This document shows, in pieces, positions 22,285 through 30,795 of a stretch of 64,000 nucleotides of DNA (within the stretch, counting starts at the first letter, position 1; each line of letters begins with the position of its first letter). Origin of the DNA: Roseivivax sp. GX 12232 (GTDB lineage: Bacteria > Pseudomonadota > Alphaproteobacteria > Rhodobacterales > Rhodobacteraceae); NCBI RefSeq assembly GCF_021272185.1, contig NZ_JAJSEC010000013.1, forward strand, positions 1-64,000. Direction: 5' to 3'. The notes beneath the pieces were generated by a model. The model was not told the DNA's origin. It made no database searches and worked only from the letters and a program-made list of their open reading frames with translations. The translations under genes were made by a program, and so were the position numbers.

Positions 22285-22412
22285 AAATTGTGAATGAGGT
22301 GCAAAGAAGGCCGCTTCGCTGCGCGCAAAAAAACATAGAAGACAAGGCTGCCTTCAGATTTCGTGATCCGCCCGAGACCAATCGGCCCTCCCGCTCTCAA
22401 CAAGCGCTTCCA

Positions 22413-22608
22413 GAGGGCGCGCGCCGGACCGGGGGCCGGCGCTGCTGCCCTCCGAGCGAGGCGCTTTATCCCGGCAAGGTCAGGACTAACGACGATCTAA
22501 GCGCGCCATTCCAAGGAGCGCCGGCCCAAGGGGCCGGTCCGGCGCGCGCCCGGCACCTTCGGTGCTGTTCGGGCGCAAGGGGGCGCGTGGGAAGGGAATG
22601 ATGGGCGT
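22413..22608 (+). repeat. Structured 196-bp extragenic repeat, copy B
   Basis: Second copy, same orientation, the same 196-bp length and about 85-90 percent identical by eye to copy A, whose start is 324 bp upstream. It keeps the inverted arms, CCGGCCC-AAG-GGGCCGG and GCACC-TTC-GGTGC. Similarity runs a few bases past the end (ATTGTGA in both). The 128 bases between copies and the 177 bases from here to the agmatinase-like gene show no gene; the latter are C-rich with no obvious promoter. Confidence 0.8.
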
Positions 22609-22785
22609 GGATTGTGACGGGGGTTCAGAGGATGCATCTGAACGCGGCACCAAAACTCGGAACACCAGCTCCCTCCGTTCCCCCCCCCCACAGACCAGAC
22701 GAACCGCCACCTCCTCCGCGCCCGCACGTCCGCGCCCCCACTCCCCCCTTGCCAGCCCCGCCCACCGCGCTCAAAACTCCCTCCC

Positions 22786-23745
22786 ATGACCCATGGCTAC
22801 GACACCGGCCGGCTGAACCTGCCCTTCACCGGCATCTGCACCTTTGCCAAGAAACCCTTCGAGCCCGACTGGAACCGGCTCGACGCCGATGCGGCGATCC
22901 TCGGCGCGCCCTTCGACGGGGGCACCCAGTGGCGGCCGGGCGCGCGCTTCGGGCCGCGGGCGGTGCGCGAGGCCTCGACGCTTTTCTCCTTCGGCCATTC
23001 CGGCGCCTACGACCACGAGGACGACGCCACCTACCTCGGGCCCGACGTGCAGATCGTCGACATGGGCGATGCCGACATCATCCACACCGACACCCAGCAG
23101 AGCCACGACAACATCGAGACCGGCGTGCGCGCGGCGCTCAATGCCGCGGCCCTGCCGGTGGTGATCGGCGGCGACCACTCGGTCAACATCCCCTGCCTGC
23201 GCGCCTTCGACGACCAGGGCGACATCCACATCCTGCAGATCGACGCCCATCTCGACTTCGTCGACGAGCGCCACGGCGTAAGGCACGGGCACGGCAACCC
23301 GATGCGGCGGGCGGCGGAGCGGCCCTATGTCTCGGGGCTGACGCAGCTCGGGATCCGCAATGTCTCCTCCACCGCCAAGGAGGGCTACGACGACGCGCGC
23401 GGCATGGGCTCGGACATCCTCTCGGTGCGGCAGGTGCGCAAGCTCGGGCCGCGGGCGACGGCGGCGCGGGTGCCGAAGGGCGCGCGGGTCTATGTGACGC
23501 TCGACATCGACGCCTTCTGTCCTTCGATCGCGCCGGGCACGGGCACGCCCTCGCATGGCGGCTTTCTCTACTACGAGGTGCTGGAGATCCTGCAGGAGAT
23601 CGCCCGGCAGAACGAGGTTGTGGGCCTCGACCTCGTGGAGGTCGCCCCGGCCTATGACCCCGCCGGCGTGACCTCGATCCTCGCGGCGCAGGTCTTGATG
23701 AACACGCTTGGCTTCATCTTCCACGCCCGCGCGGCGGGCGGCTGA
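22786..23745 (+). CDS. speB: Agmatinase-like ureohydrolase
   Basis: A 319-aa enzyme of the arginase/agmatinase family, expected to release urea from agmatine or a related guanidino acid using two Mn ions. Metal-ligand motifs seen are VVIGGDHSVNIP, LQIDAHLD and LDIDAFCPSIAPGTGTP, plus GVRHGHGNPMRRA. In the last motif a Cys replaces the usual second-shell Asp of DxDxxDP; the two metal-binding Asp remain. The N-terminus LNLPFTGICTF and its length fit roseobacter agmatinase-like proteins. Exact substrate is uncertain. It stands alone after the repeat region, with a weak ribosome-binding site. Confidence 0.85.
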   Translation: MTHGYDTGRLNLPFTGICTFAKKPFEPDWNRLDADAAILGAPFDGGTQWRPGARFGPRAVREASTLFSFGHSGAYDHEDDATYLGPDVQIVDMGDADIIHTDTQQSHDNIETGVRAALNAAALPVVIGGDHSVNIPCLRAFDDQGDIHILQIDAHLDFVDERHGVRHGHGNPMRRAAERPYVSGLTQLGIRNVSSTAKEGYDDARGMGSDILSVRQVRKLGPRATAARVPKGARVYVTLDIDAFCPSIAPGTGTPSHGGFLYYEVLEILQEIARQNEVVGLDLVEVAPAYDPAGVTSILAAQVLMNTLGFIFHARAAGG

Positions 23746-24132
23746 GCGGGACGCACACGCTCAAAGTTTGGGCAGCGGCTCGGATCGTTCGCAGCGATGG
23801 CTCGGAGGAGCGAGCCGATCTCCTTTGTTTTGAAAAAGGCGGGCCGCAGATGTTCGCTTCATAGCCGTTCCCACGCACCCCAGCGTCGCCGCCCCTTGTT
23901 CACCCACACGCCTTCTCCGCCCAGCCCTTCCTCGAACCAGCACAACGCTTGACCCACACCGCGCCCCTCAATCGCGCCCCCACGACACAACCGAACCCCC
24001 CACCCTGCCCCCGCCCCGCCCGCGGCTCGGCGGCAACCCGCCGCCGGACACCGCGCACAAGGGCTTGAACTCCGGCGCCGAGGGGCGTTCAAACGGAGGG
24101 GAGACTCCAGCCCCCACCGGACCCTCACCCTC
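23746..24132. other. Gene-free 387-bp stretch
   Basis: No supported gene. Bases 23777-23818 contain CGGCTCG and CGAGCCG as arms around an about 28-base loop with a small internal ATCG/CGAT hairpin. The remainder is C-rich and featureless. Minus-strand reading frames here have no recognisable protein character. Confidence 0.4.
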
Positions 24133-25242
24133 ATGCCGCAGCCGCTCAACGGCCTTGTCATCCTCGATCTCACCCAGGCGCGCGGAGGCCCCTTCGCGGC
24201 GCTGAGCCTGGGCGAGCTGGGCGCCAAGGTCATCAAGGTCGAACGCCCCGGGACAGGCGACGCCGGCCGCGCCGTGCCGCCCTTCAAGAGCGGCAAGAGC
24301 GCGCTGTTCGCCGCCCAGAACCACGGCAAGGCCTCGATCGCGCTGGACCTGCGCTCCGAGACCGACCGCACCACCTTCGAGCGGCTTCTGGCCCGCGCCG
24401 ACGTGCTTCTGGAGAACTTCCGCCCCGGCGCGCTCGAGCGGCTGGGCTACGGCTGGGAGGCGCTGCACGCGGCCTACCCCGGGCTGATCTACGGCGCCCT
24501 TTCGGGCTTCGGCCAGACCGGGCCCGAGGCCACCCGGCCGGGCTACAGCGGCATCGCCGCGGCGCGCGCGGGCCAGATGGGCCAGGGCCGCACCGGCCAG
24601 GCCGAGGTCGCGGGGCTCTACCTCGCGCAAGGCGTGCTGGCCGCGCTCTACGACCGCAGCACCACCGGGCGCGGGCGGCGGGTCGATGTCTCGCTCCTCG
24701 ACACGGAGTTCGCGCTTCTCGGTCCCGCCTTCGCCGCCGCGGCGGCGGGCAGCAAGACCCCCGAGGAAGGCGCCCCGCCGCCCTTCGCCCCGGTCGAGAC
24801 GCTGGAGGCCGCCGACGGCGCCTTCGTCCTGGCCGCGGCCAGCGACAAGCTCTTCGAGAAACTCTGCATCGCGCTGGCGCTGCCGCTCAGCGAGGATCCC
24901 CGCTTTGCCCGCCCCGAGGCGCGTTGCGCCAACGCGCGGCTCCTGAAGCGGCTGATCGAGGCGGTGACGCTCGAGCAGACCCGCAGCCACTGGCTGCAGA
25001 AGCTCACCGCCGCCGGCATCCCCGCCGCGCCGATCCAGAGCCTCGACCAGGCGATGAAGGACCCCCAGCTCCTGGCCCGGACCATGGTGGTCGACGTGCT
25101 CGACCGCAACGGCCGCAAGGCGCATCTCGCCCCCGGCAACCCGATCAAGATCTCCGGCGCCGAGGACCGCTCGGCCCGGGGCCCGGCGCCCGATCTCGAC
25201 GGCAACCGCGGCGAGGTGCTGCGCTGGCTCGACGAGGCGTGA
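24133..25242 (+). CDS. CaiB/BaiF family protein lacking the catalytic aspartate
   Basis: A 369-aa member of the family III CoA-transferases, shorter than the usual about 400 aa. N-terminal LNGLVILDLTQARGGPFA, LGAKVIKVERPGTGD, VLLENFRPGALERLGYG and LIYGALSGFGQTGP are typical. In active family members a conserved Asp (Asp169 of formyl-CoA transferase) precedes the AGLYAAQGILAAL helix. Here GYSGIAAARAGQMGQG runs to GQAEVAGLYLAQGVLAAL, about 11 residues shorter and with Ala where Asp is expected. CoA transfer by the standard covalent route therefore looks impossible. It precedes the RamA-like gene by 82 bases on the same strand. Confidence 0.85.
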   Translation: MPQPLNGLVILDLTQARGGPFAALSLGELGAKVIKVERPGTGDAGRAVPPFKSGKSALFAAQNHGKASIALDLRSETDRTTFERLLARADVLLENFRPGALERLGYGWEALHAAYPGLIYGALSGFGQTGPEATRPGYSGIAAARAGQMGQGRTGQAEVAGLYLAQGVLAALYDRSTTGRGRRVDVSLLDTEFALLGPAFAAAAAGSKTPEEGAPPPFAPVETLEAADGAFVLAAASDKLFEKLCIALALPLSEDPRFARPEARCANARLLKRLIEAVTLEQTRSHWLQKLTAAGIPAAPIQSLDQAMKDPQLLARTMVVDVLDRNGRKAHLAPGNPIKISGAEDRSARGPAPDLDGNRGEVLRWLDEA

Positions 25243-25324
25243 GGCCGCAGCCCGCGCGGGCGGCTTTCACTTCCCGCAAAACCTCATATGGTGCGCGCAA
25301 AGAATGCGCCCCCGAGAGGAGTCC

Positions 25325-27364
25325 ATGAGCCAAGATCCCCTCGTCGTCTTCACCCCCTCGGGCAAGCGAGGCCGCTTCCCCGTGGGCACCCCCGTCCTGA
25401 CCGCCGCGCGCAAGCTCGGCGTCGATCTCGATTCGGTCTGCGGCGGCCGCGGAATCTGTTCGAAGTGCCAGGTCGCGCCCTCCTTCGGGGAGTTCTCGAA
25501 ACACGGGCTGACCTCGCGCGAGGAGGCGCTGTCGGACTGGAACCGGGTCGAGGCGCGCTACGACGAAAAGCGCGGGCTGAAGCCCGGCCGGCGGCTCGGC
25601 TGCCAGGCCGAGATCCGCGGCGACGTGGTGATCGACGTGCCGCCCGAAAGCCAGGTGCACCGGCAGATCGTGCGCAAGGCCGCCAGCGCCCGGGCGATCC
25701 CCATGGATCCCGCCACGCGGCTGTATTACGTCGAGGTCGCCGAGCCCGACATGCACGAGCCCTCGGGCGATTTGCAGCGGCTGGAGACGGCGCTGCGCCG
25801 CGAATGGGGCATCGAGCGGCTCGAGGCGGACCTCTCGGTCATGGCGGGCCTGCAGCCGACCCTGCGCAAGGGCGGCTGGAAGGTCACCGCCGCGCTTTAC
25901 CGCGACCACGCGGGCGGCGCGCACAAGCTCACCGCGCTGTTCCCGGGCTTCCACGAGGCGGGGCTCTACGGGCTCGCCATCGACCTGGGCTCGACCACAA
26001 TCGCGGCGCATCTGACCGACCTCGACACCGGCGCGGTGATCGCCTCCTCGGGGCTGATGAACCCGCAGATCCGCTTTGGCGAAGACCTGATGAGCCGGGT
26101 CTCCTACGCGATGATGAACCCCGGCGGCGACCAGGAGATGACCCGCGCCGTGCGCGAGGCCATCGACCGGCTCGCGGTCGAGATCGCCGGCGAGGCGGGC
26201 ATCGACCCGGCGCATATCCTGGAGCTGACCTTCGTCTGCAACCCGGTGATGCATCACCTGCTCCTGGGCCTCGACCCGGTGGAACTGGGCCAGGCGCCCT
26301 TCGCGCTGGCGACCTCGGAAAGCGCGCGGCTGACCGCGCGGGATCTCGACCTCGGCCAGCTGCGCGACGCCGCGCGGGTCTACGTCCTGCCCTGTATCGC
26401 GGGGCATGTCGGCGCCGATGCGGCGGCGGTGGCGCTTTCCGAGGAGCCCGGCAAATCCGAGGACCTGGTGCTCATGGTCGATGTCGGCACCAACGCCGAA
26501 ATCCTCCTGGGCGACACCTCGCGGGTGCTGGCCTGTTCCTCGCCCACCGGCCCGGCCTTCGAGGGGGCGCAGATCTCCTCGGGCCAGCGTGCCGCGCCGG
26601 GCGCCATCGAGGCGATCCGCATCGACCCCGAGACCAAGGAGCCGCGCTTCCGGGTGATCGGCTGCGAGCTCTGGTCCGACGAGCCGGGCTTCCTCGATGA
26701 GGTCGGCGCCTCGGGCATCACCGGCATCTGCGGCTCGGGCATCATCGAGGCGGTGGCGGAGCTGCGCATCGCGGGGCTGATGGACCCCTCGGGGCTGATC
26801 GGCTCGGCCGAGCAGACGGGTTCCGCGCGCTGCGTGCCCGAGGGGCGGACGCATGAATACCTGATCTGGGACGCCAGCGCCGAGGGCGGCCCGCGCATCA
26901 CCGTGACCCAGGGCGACATCCGCGCGATCCAGCTGGCGAAATCGGCGCTTTACGCGGGCGCGCGGCTCCTGATGGACGAACGCGGGGTCGAGAAGGTCGA
27001 CCGCGTGGTCCTGGCCGGGGCCTTCGGCGCGCATATCTCGCCGCGCCACGCCATGGTGCTGGGGATGATCCCCGACGTGCCGCTCGACAAGGTGACGAGT
27101 GCTGGCAACGCCGCGGGCACCGGCGCGCGCATCGCGCTCTGCAACATCGCCCGCCGCGCCGAAATCGAGCGCATGGTGCGCGAGATCACCAAGGTCGAGA
27201 CTGCGATCGAGCCGCGCTTCCAGGAGCATTTCGTCGCCGCCAACGCGATCCCGCACAAGACCGACGCCTTCCCGGAGCTGTCGCGGCTGGTCACCCTGCC
27301 CCAGGTCAGCTTCGGCGCCGGCGCTGACCGCGAAGGCGGCCGCCGGAGACGGCGGCGGGGGTAG
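25325..27364 (+). CDS. RamA-like reductive activator of corrinoid proteins (ASKHA, 2Fe-2S)
   Basis: A 679-aa activase that uses ATP and an electron from its iron-sulfur cluster to rescue oxidised Co(II) B12. The start is ATG 25325 with GAGAGGA just upstream. Residues 1-95 form a 2Fe-2S ferredoxin domain (SVCGGRGICSKC, then LGCQAE). The ASKHA ATPase part contains LAIDLGSTTIAAHLTDL, LMVDVGTNAEILLG, ACSSPTGPAFEGAQI, ITGICGSGIIEAVAEL and VVLAGAFGAHI. This fits the bacterial RACE type and the RamA-like protein required for split methionine synthase in Phaeobacter (recalled). The C-terminus GADREGGRRRRRRG matches the basic tails of two partner enzymes. Confidence 0.92.
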   Translation: MSQDPLVVFTPSGKRGRFPVGTPVLTAARKLGVDLDSVCGGRGICSKCQVAPSFGEFSKHGLTSREEALSDWNRVEARYDEKRGLKPGRRLGCQAEIRGDVVIDVPPESQVHRQIVRKAASARAIPMDPATRLYYVEVAEPDMHEPSGDLQRLETALRREWGIERLEADLSVMAGLQPTLRKGGWKVTAALYRDHAGGAHKLTALFPGFHEAGLYGLAIDLGSTTIAAHLTDLDTGAVIASSGLMNPQIRFGEDLMSRVSYAMMNPGGDQEMTRAVREAIDRLAVEIAGEAGIDPAHILELTFVCNPVMHHLLLGLDPVELGQAPFALATSESARLTARDLDLGQLRDAARVYVLPCIAGHVGADAAAVALSEEPGKSEDLVLMVDVGTNAEILLGDTSRVLACSSPTGPAFEGAQISSGQRAAPGAIEAIRIDPETKEPRFRVIGCELWSDEPGFLDEVGASGITGICGSGIIEAVAELRIAGLMDPSGLIGSAEQTGSARCVPEGRTHEYLIWDASAEGGPRITVTQGDIRAIQLAKSALYAGARLLMDERGVEKVDRVVLAGAFGAHISPRHAMVLGMIPDVPLDKVTSAGNAAGTGARIALCNIARRAEIERMVREITKVETAIEPRFQEHFVAANAIPHKTDAFPELSRLVTLPQVSFGAGADREGGRRRRRRG

Positions 27365-27585
27365 GTCTCTGTCGCCAGGCGCCGTGGCACGGCGGACGTG
27401 CGGGCTTTGCCGTCATTTGGTCCGGCCCTGTGATGGCTTAGCAGTCGGCTAGTTCGGCGCCGTGGAGTTTCGCTCGGCCCTGCCGCGCCTCAATCCCACA
27501 GAGTTAACGAAACCTTTAGGTATCTGCCGTTTAGACGAAAGGCGTGGGTGTCCCCGCGTCCGAAGCCCTCTGGCTTCGGCCCTAC

Positions 27586-27603
27586 GGTTGTCAGTTGACA
27601 ACC
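27586..27603. promoter_or_regulatory. Palindromic operator-like site before the two-gene module
   Basis: GGTTGTCAGTTGACAACC has perfect 8-base arms around GT. It includes a TTGACA that, 17 bases before TACATA (27618-27623), makes a good -35/-10 pair; used as such, transcription would start inside the first codons. Either way the palindrome sits where an autoregulator of the module would bind. Just upstream, 27560-27579, is a perfect hairpin CCGAAGCC-CTCT-GGCTTCGG. Confidence 0.55.
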
Positions 27604-27623
27604 ATTTAGCCGGAGGCTACATA

Positions 27624-27893
27624 TTGCGGCGACCGAAACACCCGGACCGGACCATCGAAAAGGCGCTTCGCGCGCTGGAGGGCCTCGGGTGGTCGGTCCG
27701 GAAATCCACGGGCCGCAGCGCCCATGCCTGGGGCATGGTGCGCTGTCCCGAAAACGCCAAGGACCTGTGCCGCAACGGGGTGTTCTGCCAGAACCAGGTC
27801 TGGAGCACCCCGCGCAACCCGACGTCCCATGCCCGCCAGCTTCTGCGCATGGCGCAGGGCTGCGTCATCGCCCGGGACAAATCGCAGAAGTGA
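27624..27893 (+). CDS. Small conserved protein, first gene of a toxin-antitoxin-like pair
   Basis: An 89-aa protein, probably starting at TTG 27624 with GGAGG 7 bases upstream. Reading: RRPKHPDRTIEKALRALEGL, then GWSVRKSTGRSAHAWGMVRC and QVWSTPRNPTSHARQLLR. From memory, homologs share this KHP...GW...HAWG...C...WSTPRNP..HA pattern, with Cys residues that could bind metal, and are usually paired with an HTH protein like the one downstream. The size, spacing and upstream palindrome resemble a toxin-antitoxin or small defence module. I do not know an established function. Confidence 0.7.
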   Translation: MRRPKHPDRTIEKALRALEGLGWSVRKSTGRSAHAWGMVRCPENAKDLCRNGVFCQNQVWSTPRNPTSHARQLLRMAQGCVIARDKSQK

Positions 27894-27909
27894 GCCCGTG
27901 AGTAAGCCC

Positions 27910-28395
27910 ATGAGTGACGCCACCGAGTTCGAGTTCGACCTGATCTTCGCCCTGCCCCGCAAGGACCTGGACCAGGACGCCCTGACCGATGCGCTTTTCG
28001 AGGCCGGCTGCGACGACGCGCTGATCGGCTTCGGTTCGCCGGGGATGCTGGGCCTCGCCTTCACCCGCGCGGGCGACGAGGCCGAGGCGGTGATCTCCGA
28101 CGCGCTGCAGGCCGCGCTGTCTGCCCTGCCGGAAGGCACGCGGCTGCGCGAGGTGAAGCCCGATCTGGTGAGCCAGGGCGATGTGGCCGCGCGGCTGCGG
28201 GTGACGCGCCAGGCGCTGCAGAAGCGCGAGTTGCCGCCGCCCTCGATCGGCGGGCTCTACCGCGCCGCCGAGATGCAAAGCGCGCTCGAGGCGCAGCCCG
28301 GCAAGGTGCAGGCGGCGCTTGAGGACGCGCGCGCCTGGTTCGCCGCCGCCCCCGCCGCGCAACGCATCAACGCGCGCCTGAGCCTCGAGGGCTGA
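27910..28395 (+). CDS. HTH-containing partner protein of the two-gene module
   Basis: A 161-aa protein beginning MSDATEFEFDLIFALPRKDL (ATG 27910; GTG 27898 is an alternative four codons earlier, neither with a strong ribosome-binding site). The N-terminal part has EAGCDDALIGFGSPGMLGL, a recurrent pattern for these partners. The middle, about 85-110, looks like a helix-turn-helix (VSQGDVAARLRVTRQALQKR). Most likely the DNA-binding regulator or antitoxin of the pair, acting on the palindrome at 27586. It begins 4-16 bases after the first gene ends. Confidence 0.7.
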   Translation: MSDATEFEFDLIFALPRKDLDQDALTDALFEAGCDDALIGFGSPGMLGLAFTRAGDEAEAVISDALQAALSALPEGTRLREVKPDLVSQGDVAARLRVTRQALQKRELPPPSIGGLYRAAEMQSALEAQPGKVQAALEDARAWFAAAPAAQRINARLSLEG

Positions 28396-28762
28396 GCTGC
28401 CTTCTGAGGGAGAAGTGCCCGCGTCGCCAGGCTGTGGCGTGATGATCGGGTCAGAACGGGGCGCCCTTTCTGTCGATCAGGAACGTATCGCGGCGCTGTC
28501 CGGTCATATTCTTTCGCGTCGTCGAAAGTCGCACTGCGGCCTGCGCGCCATGCGGTGCCGATCCCGCGAGCCGCATGGCAGCCTGGAACTGGCTCCGTGT
28601 TCCCGCTCCACAGGCTAGGTTAGCGGTGATGGGCCATCACGGCCCCAAAACACCCCCCAAAAGGTCAGCCCTGCTTTCCCAATCCGTCGCCCCACCCCGC
28701 AGAGACGCAACTATCGCAAAGAAATCCGCCCCCGCGCGGCAACATTTTCTGCGCTTTCGCGG
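28396..28762. other. Gene-free stretch before the ilv promoter
   Basis: No supported gene. A hairpin-forming GTGATG-GGC-CATCAC lies near 28627-28641 and could end the two-gene module, but it has no U-tract. The rest shows no recognisable motif. Confidence 0.4.
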
Positions 28763-28791
28763 TTGACCACGGCCCGGCGCGACCGTAAACG
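28763..28791 (+). promoter_or_regulatory. Promoter of the ilvBH operon
   Basis: TTGACC at 28763-28768 and TAAACG at 28786-28791 are 17 bases apart. This places the transcript start near 28798, about 20 bases before the leader peptide. Confidence 0.65.
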
Positions 28792-28819
28792 GATCAGGCA
28801 CGCAGTCAGGAGCGCCCGG

Positions 28820-28870
28820 ATGACCGGCATTCTCGTACTTATCGTAAGGACATGGCGCATGGGCCGGTAA
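28820..28870 (+). CDS. ilv leader peptide
   Basis: A 16-residue reading frame, MTGILVLIVRTWRMGR, behind a good AGGAG (28808-28812, 7-base spacing). Six consecutive branched-chain residues (Ile-Leu-Val-Leu-Ile-Val, codons 4-9) are the sensor of a ribosome-mediated attenuator: scarcity of charged Ile, Leu or Val tRNA stalls the ribosome here. The stop TAA lies inside the region that pairs in the antiterminator. Confidence 0.93.
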   Translation: MTGILVLIVRTWRMGR

Positions 28871-28921
28871 CGGACACCATAACGGTACCCCATGCGCCCT
28901 CGGACCCCCGGGGGCTTTTTT
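28854..28921 (+). promoter_or_regulatory. Transcription attenuator of ilvBH: antiterminator and terminator stems
   Basis: Two exclusive structures. The antiterminator is a perfect 10-bp stem, GGCGCATGGG (28854-28863) with CCCATGCGCC (28889-28898). The terminator is GCCCTC (28896-28901) with GGGGGC (28910-28915), 8-base loop, then TTTTTT. They share bases 28896-28898. A ribosome that reaches the leader stop covers 28854-28863, which favours the terminator; one stalled at the branched-chain codons leaves the antiterminator free. Confidence 0.92.
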
Positions 28922-28959
28922 ATGCGCGCAAGACGAAACGCCTTTAACGGAGTAGATCG

Positions 28960-30714
28960 ATGACCAAGGCGATGACCGGAGCGAAGATGGTTGTTCAGGC
29001 CCTCAAGGACCAGGGCGTGGACACGGTATTCGGCTATCCCGGCGGCGCCGTGCTACCGATCTACGACGAGATCTTCCAGCAGAACGACATCCGCCACATC
29101 CTGGTGCGCCACGAGCAGGGCGCGGTCCATGCCGCCGAGGGCTACGCCCGCGCGACCGGCAAGCCGGGCGTCTGCCTGGTGACCTCGGGGCCCGGGGCCA
29201 CCAACGCGGTGACCGGGCTGACGGATGCGCTGATGGATTCGATCCCGATCGTGGTTCTGACCGGCCAGGTGCCGACCTTCATGATCGGCTCGGACGCCTT
29301 CCAGGAGGCCGATACCGTCGGCATCACCCGTCCCTGCACCAAGCACAACTGGCTGGTGGACGACACCAACAAGCTCTCGGCGACGATCCACGAGGCCTTC
29401 CACGTCGCGACCAACGGCCGGCCCGGGCCGGTGCTCGTGGACATCCCCAAGGATGTCCAGTTCGCCAGCGCCGCCTACCAGCCCAAGGCCCAGGCCAAGA
29501 CCCGGCGCTACCAGCCGCAGGTCAAGGGCGACATGGAGATGATCACCCGCCTCGTCGAGGCGATCGAGAACGCCGAGCGGCCGGTCTTCTACACCGGCGG
29601 CGGGGTGATCAACTCGGGCCCGGCGGCGAGCCAGCTCCTGCGCGAACTGGTCGATGCCACCGGCATTCCGATCACCTCGACGCTGATGGGCCTCGGCGCC
29701 TACCCGGCCTCGGGGCGGCACTGGCTGGGCATGCTGGGCATGCACGGGCTCTACGAGGCCAACCTGGCGATGCACGGCTGCGACCTGTTGATCAACGTCG
29801 GCGCCCGTTTCGACGACCGGATCACCGGCCGCATCGACGCCTTCTCGCCGAACTCGCAGAAGGCCCATATCGACATCGACCCCTCCTCGATCAACAAGGT
29901 GATCCGCACCGACATGCCGATCATCGGCGACGTGGCCCATGTCCTCGAGGACGTGCTCAAGGTCTGGAAGTCGCGCGGCCGCAAGATCAACCGCGAGGGG
30001 CTGCAACGCTGGTGGGCCTCGATCGAGGACTGGAAGAAGGTTGACTGCCTGTCCTTCAAGCCCTCGGCCAAGACCATCAAGCCGCAGCACGCGCTGCAGC
30101 GGCTCGAGGCGCTGACCAAGGACCGCGACCGCTACATCGCGACCGAGGTCGGCCAGCACCAGATGTGGGCCGCGCAATACCTGGGCTTCGAGGATCCGAA
30201 CCGCTGGATGACCTCAGGCGGGCTCGGGACCATGGGCTACGGCTTCCCGGCCTCGATCGGGGTGCAGACCGCCCATCCCGAGGCGCTGGTGATCAATGTC
30301 GCGGGCGAGGCCTCCTGGCTGATGAACATGCAGGAGATGGGCACCGCGGTGCAGTTCCGCCTGCCGGTCAAGCAGTTCATCCTCAATAACGAGCGCCTGG
30401 GAATGGTGCGCCAGTGGCAGGAGCTCCTGCACGGCGAGCGCTATTCGCACTCCTGGTCCGAGGCGCTGCCGGACTTCGTGAAGCTGGCCGAGGCCTTCGG
30501 GGCCAAGGGCATCCAGTGCGACGATCCCGCCGATCTCGACGAGGCGATCCTCGAGATGATCAACCACGACGGGCCGGTGATCTTCGACTGCGTGGTCGAG
30601 AAGCACGAGAACTGCTTCCCGATGATCCCCTCGGGCGAGCCGCACAACAAGATGCTCTTGGGCGAGGCCTCGACCAAGGACGCCATCGGCGCCTCGGGCG
30701 CGGTCATGGTGTGA
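28960..30714 (+). CDS. ilvB: Acetolactate synthase large subunit
   Basis: A 584-aa thiamine-diphosphate enzyme that condenses pyruvate with pyruvate or 2-ketobutyrate, first common step of Val, Leu and Ile synthesis. N-terminal [18 protein letters not shown], catalytic Glu in [19 protein letters not shown] region [15 protein letters not shown], and ThDP site [15 protein letters not shown] with the [16 protein letters not shown] motif. The common motif is GDGS; here it is GEAS, and the carbonyl-binding [13 protein letters not shown] follows normally. It is regulated by the attenuator at 28820-28921 and followed by ilvH. Confidence 0.96.
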   Translation: MTKAMTGAKMVVQALKDQGVDTVFGYPGGAVLPIYDEIFQQNDIRHILVRHEQGAVHAAEGYARATGKPGVCLVTSGPGATNAVTGLTDALMDSIPIVVLTGQVPTFMIGSDAFQEADTVGITRPCTKHNWLVDDTNKLSATIHEAFHVATNGRPGPVLVDIPKDVQFASAAYQPKAQAKTRRYQPQVKGDMEMITRLVEAIENAERPVFYTGGGVINSGPAASQLLRELVDATGIPITSTLMGLGAYPASGRHWLGMLGMHGLYEANLAMHGCDLLINVGARFDDRITGRIDAFSPNSQKAHIDIDPSSINKVIRTDMPIIGDVAHVLEDVLKVWKSRGRKINREGLQRWWASIEDWKKVDCLSFKPSAKTIKPQHALQRLEALTKDRDRYIATEVGQHQMWAAQYLGFEDPNRWMTSGGLGTMGYGFPASIGVQTAHPEALVINVAGEASWLMNMQEMGTAVQFRLPVKQFILNNERLGMVRQWQELLHGERYSHSWSEALPDFVKLAEAFGAKGIQCDDPADLDEAILEMINHDGPVIFDCVVEKHENCFPMIPSGEPHNKMLLGEASTKDAIGASGAVMV

Positions 30715-30795
30715 GCCATTGCAGGGGGGCCCCGCGTCCCCCTGCCGCCCCAAGCGCAACTCCGGCCAGATCCAGACAGAAGACCAGGAACCCAC

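Noticed and set aside
22300-22412. Small frames across the repeat copies (for example those with ARRTGPLGRRSLG-like ends)
   Set aside because: They arise from the conserved repeat itself; changes between copies preserve hairpins, not codons.
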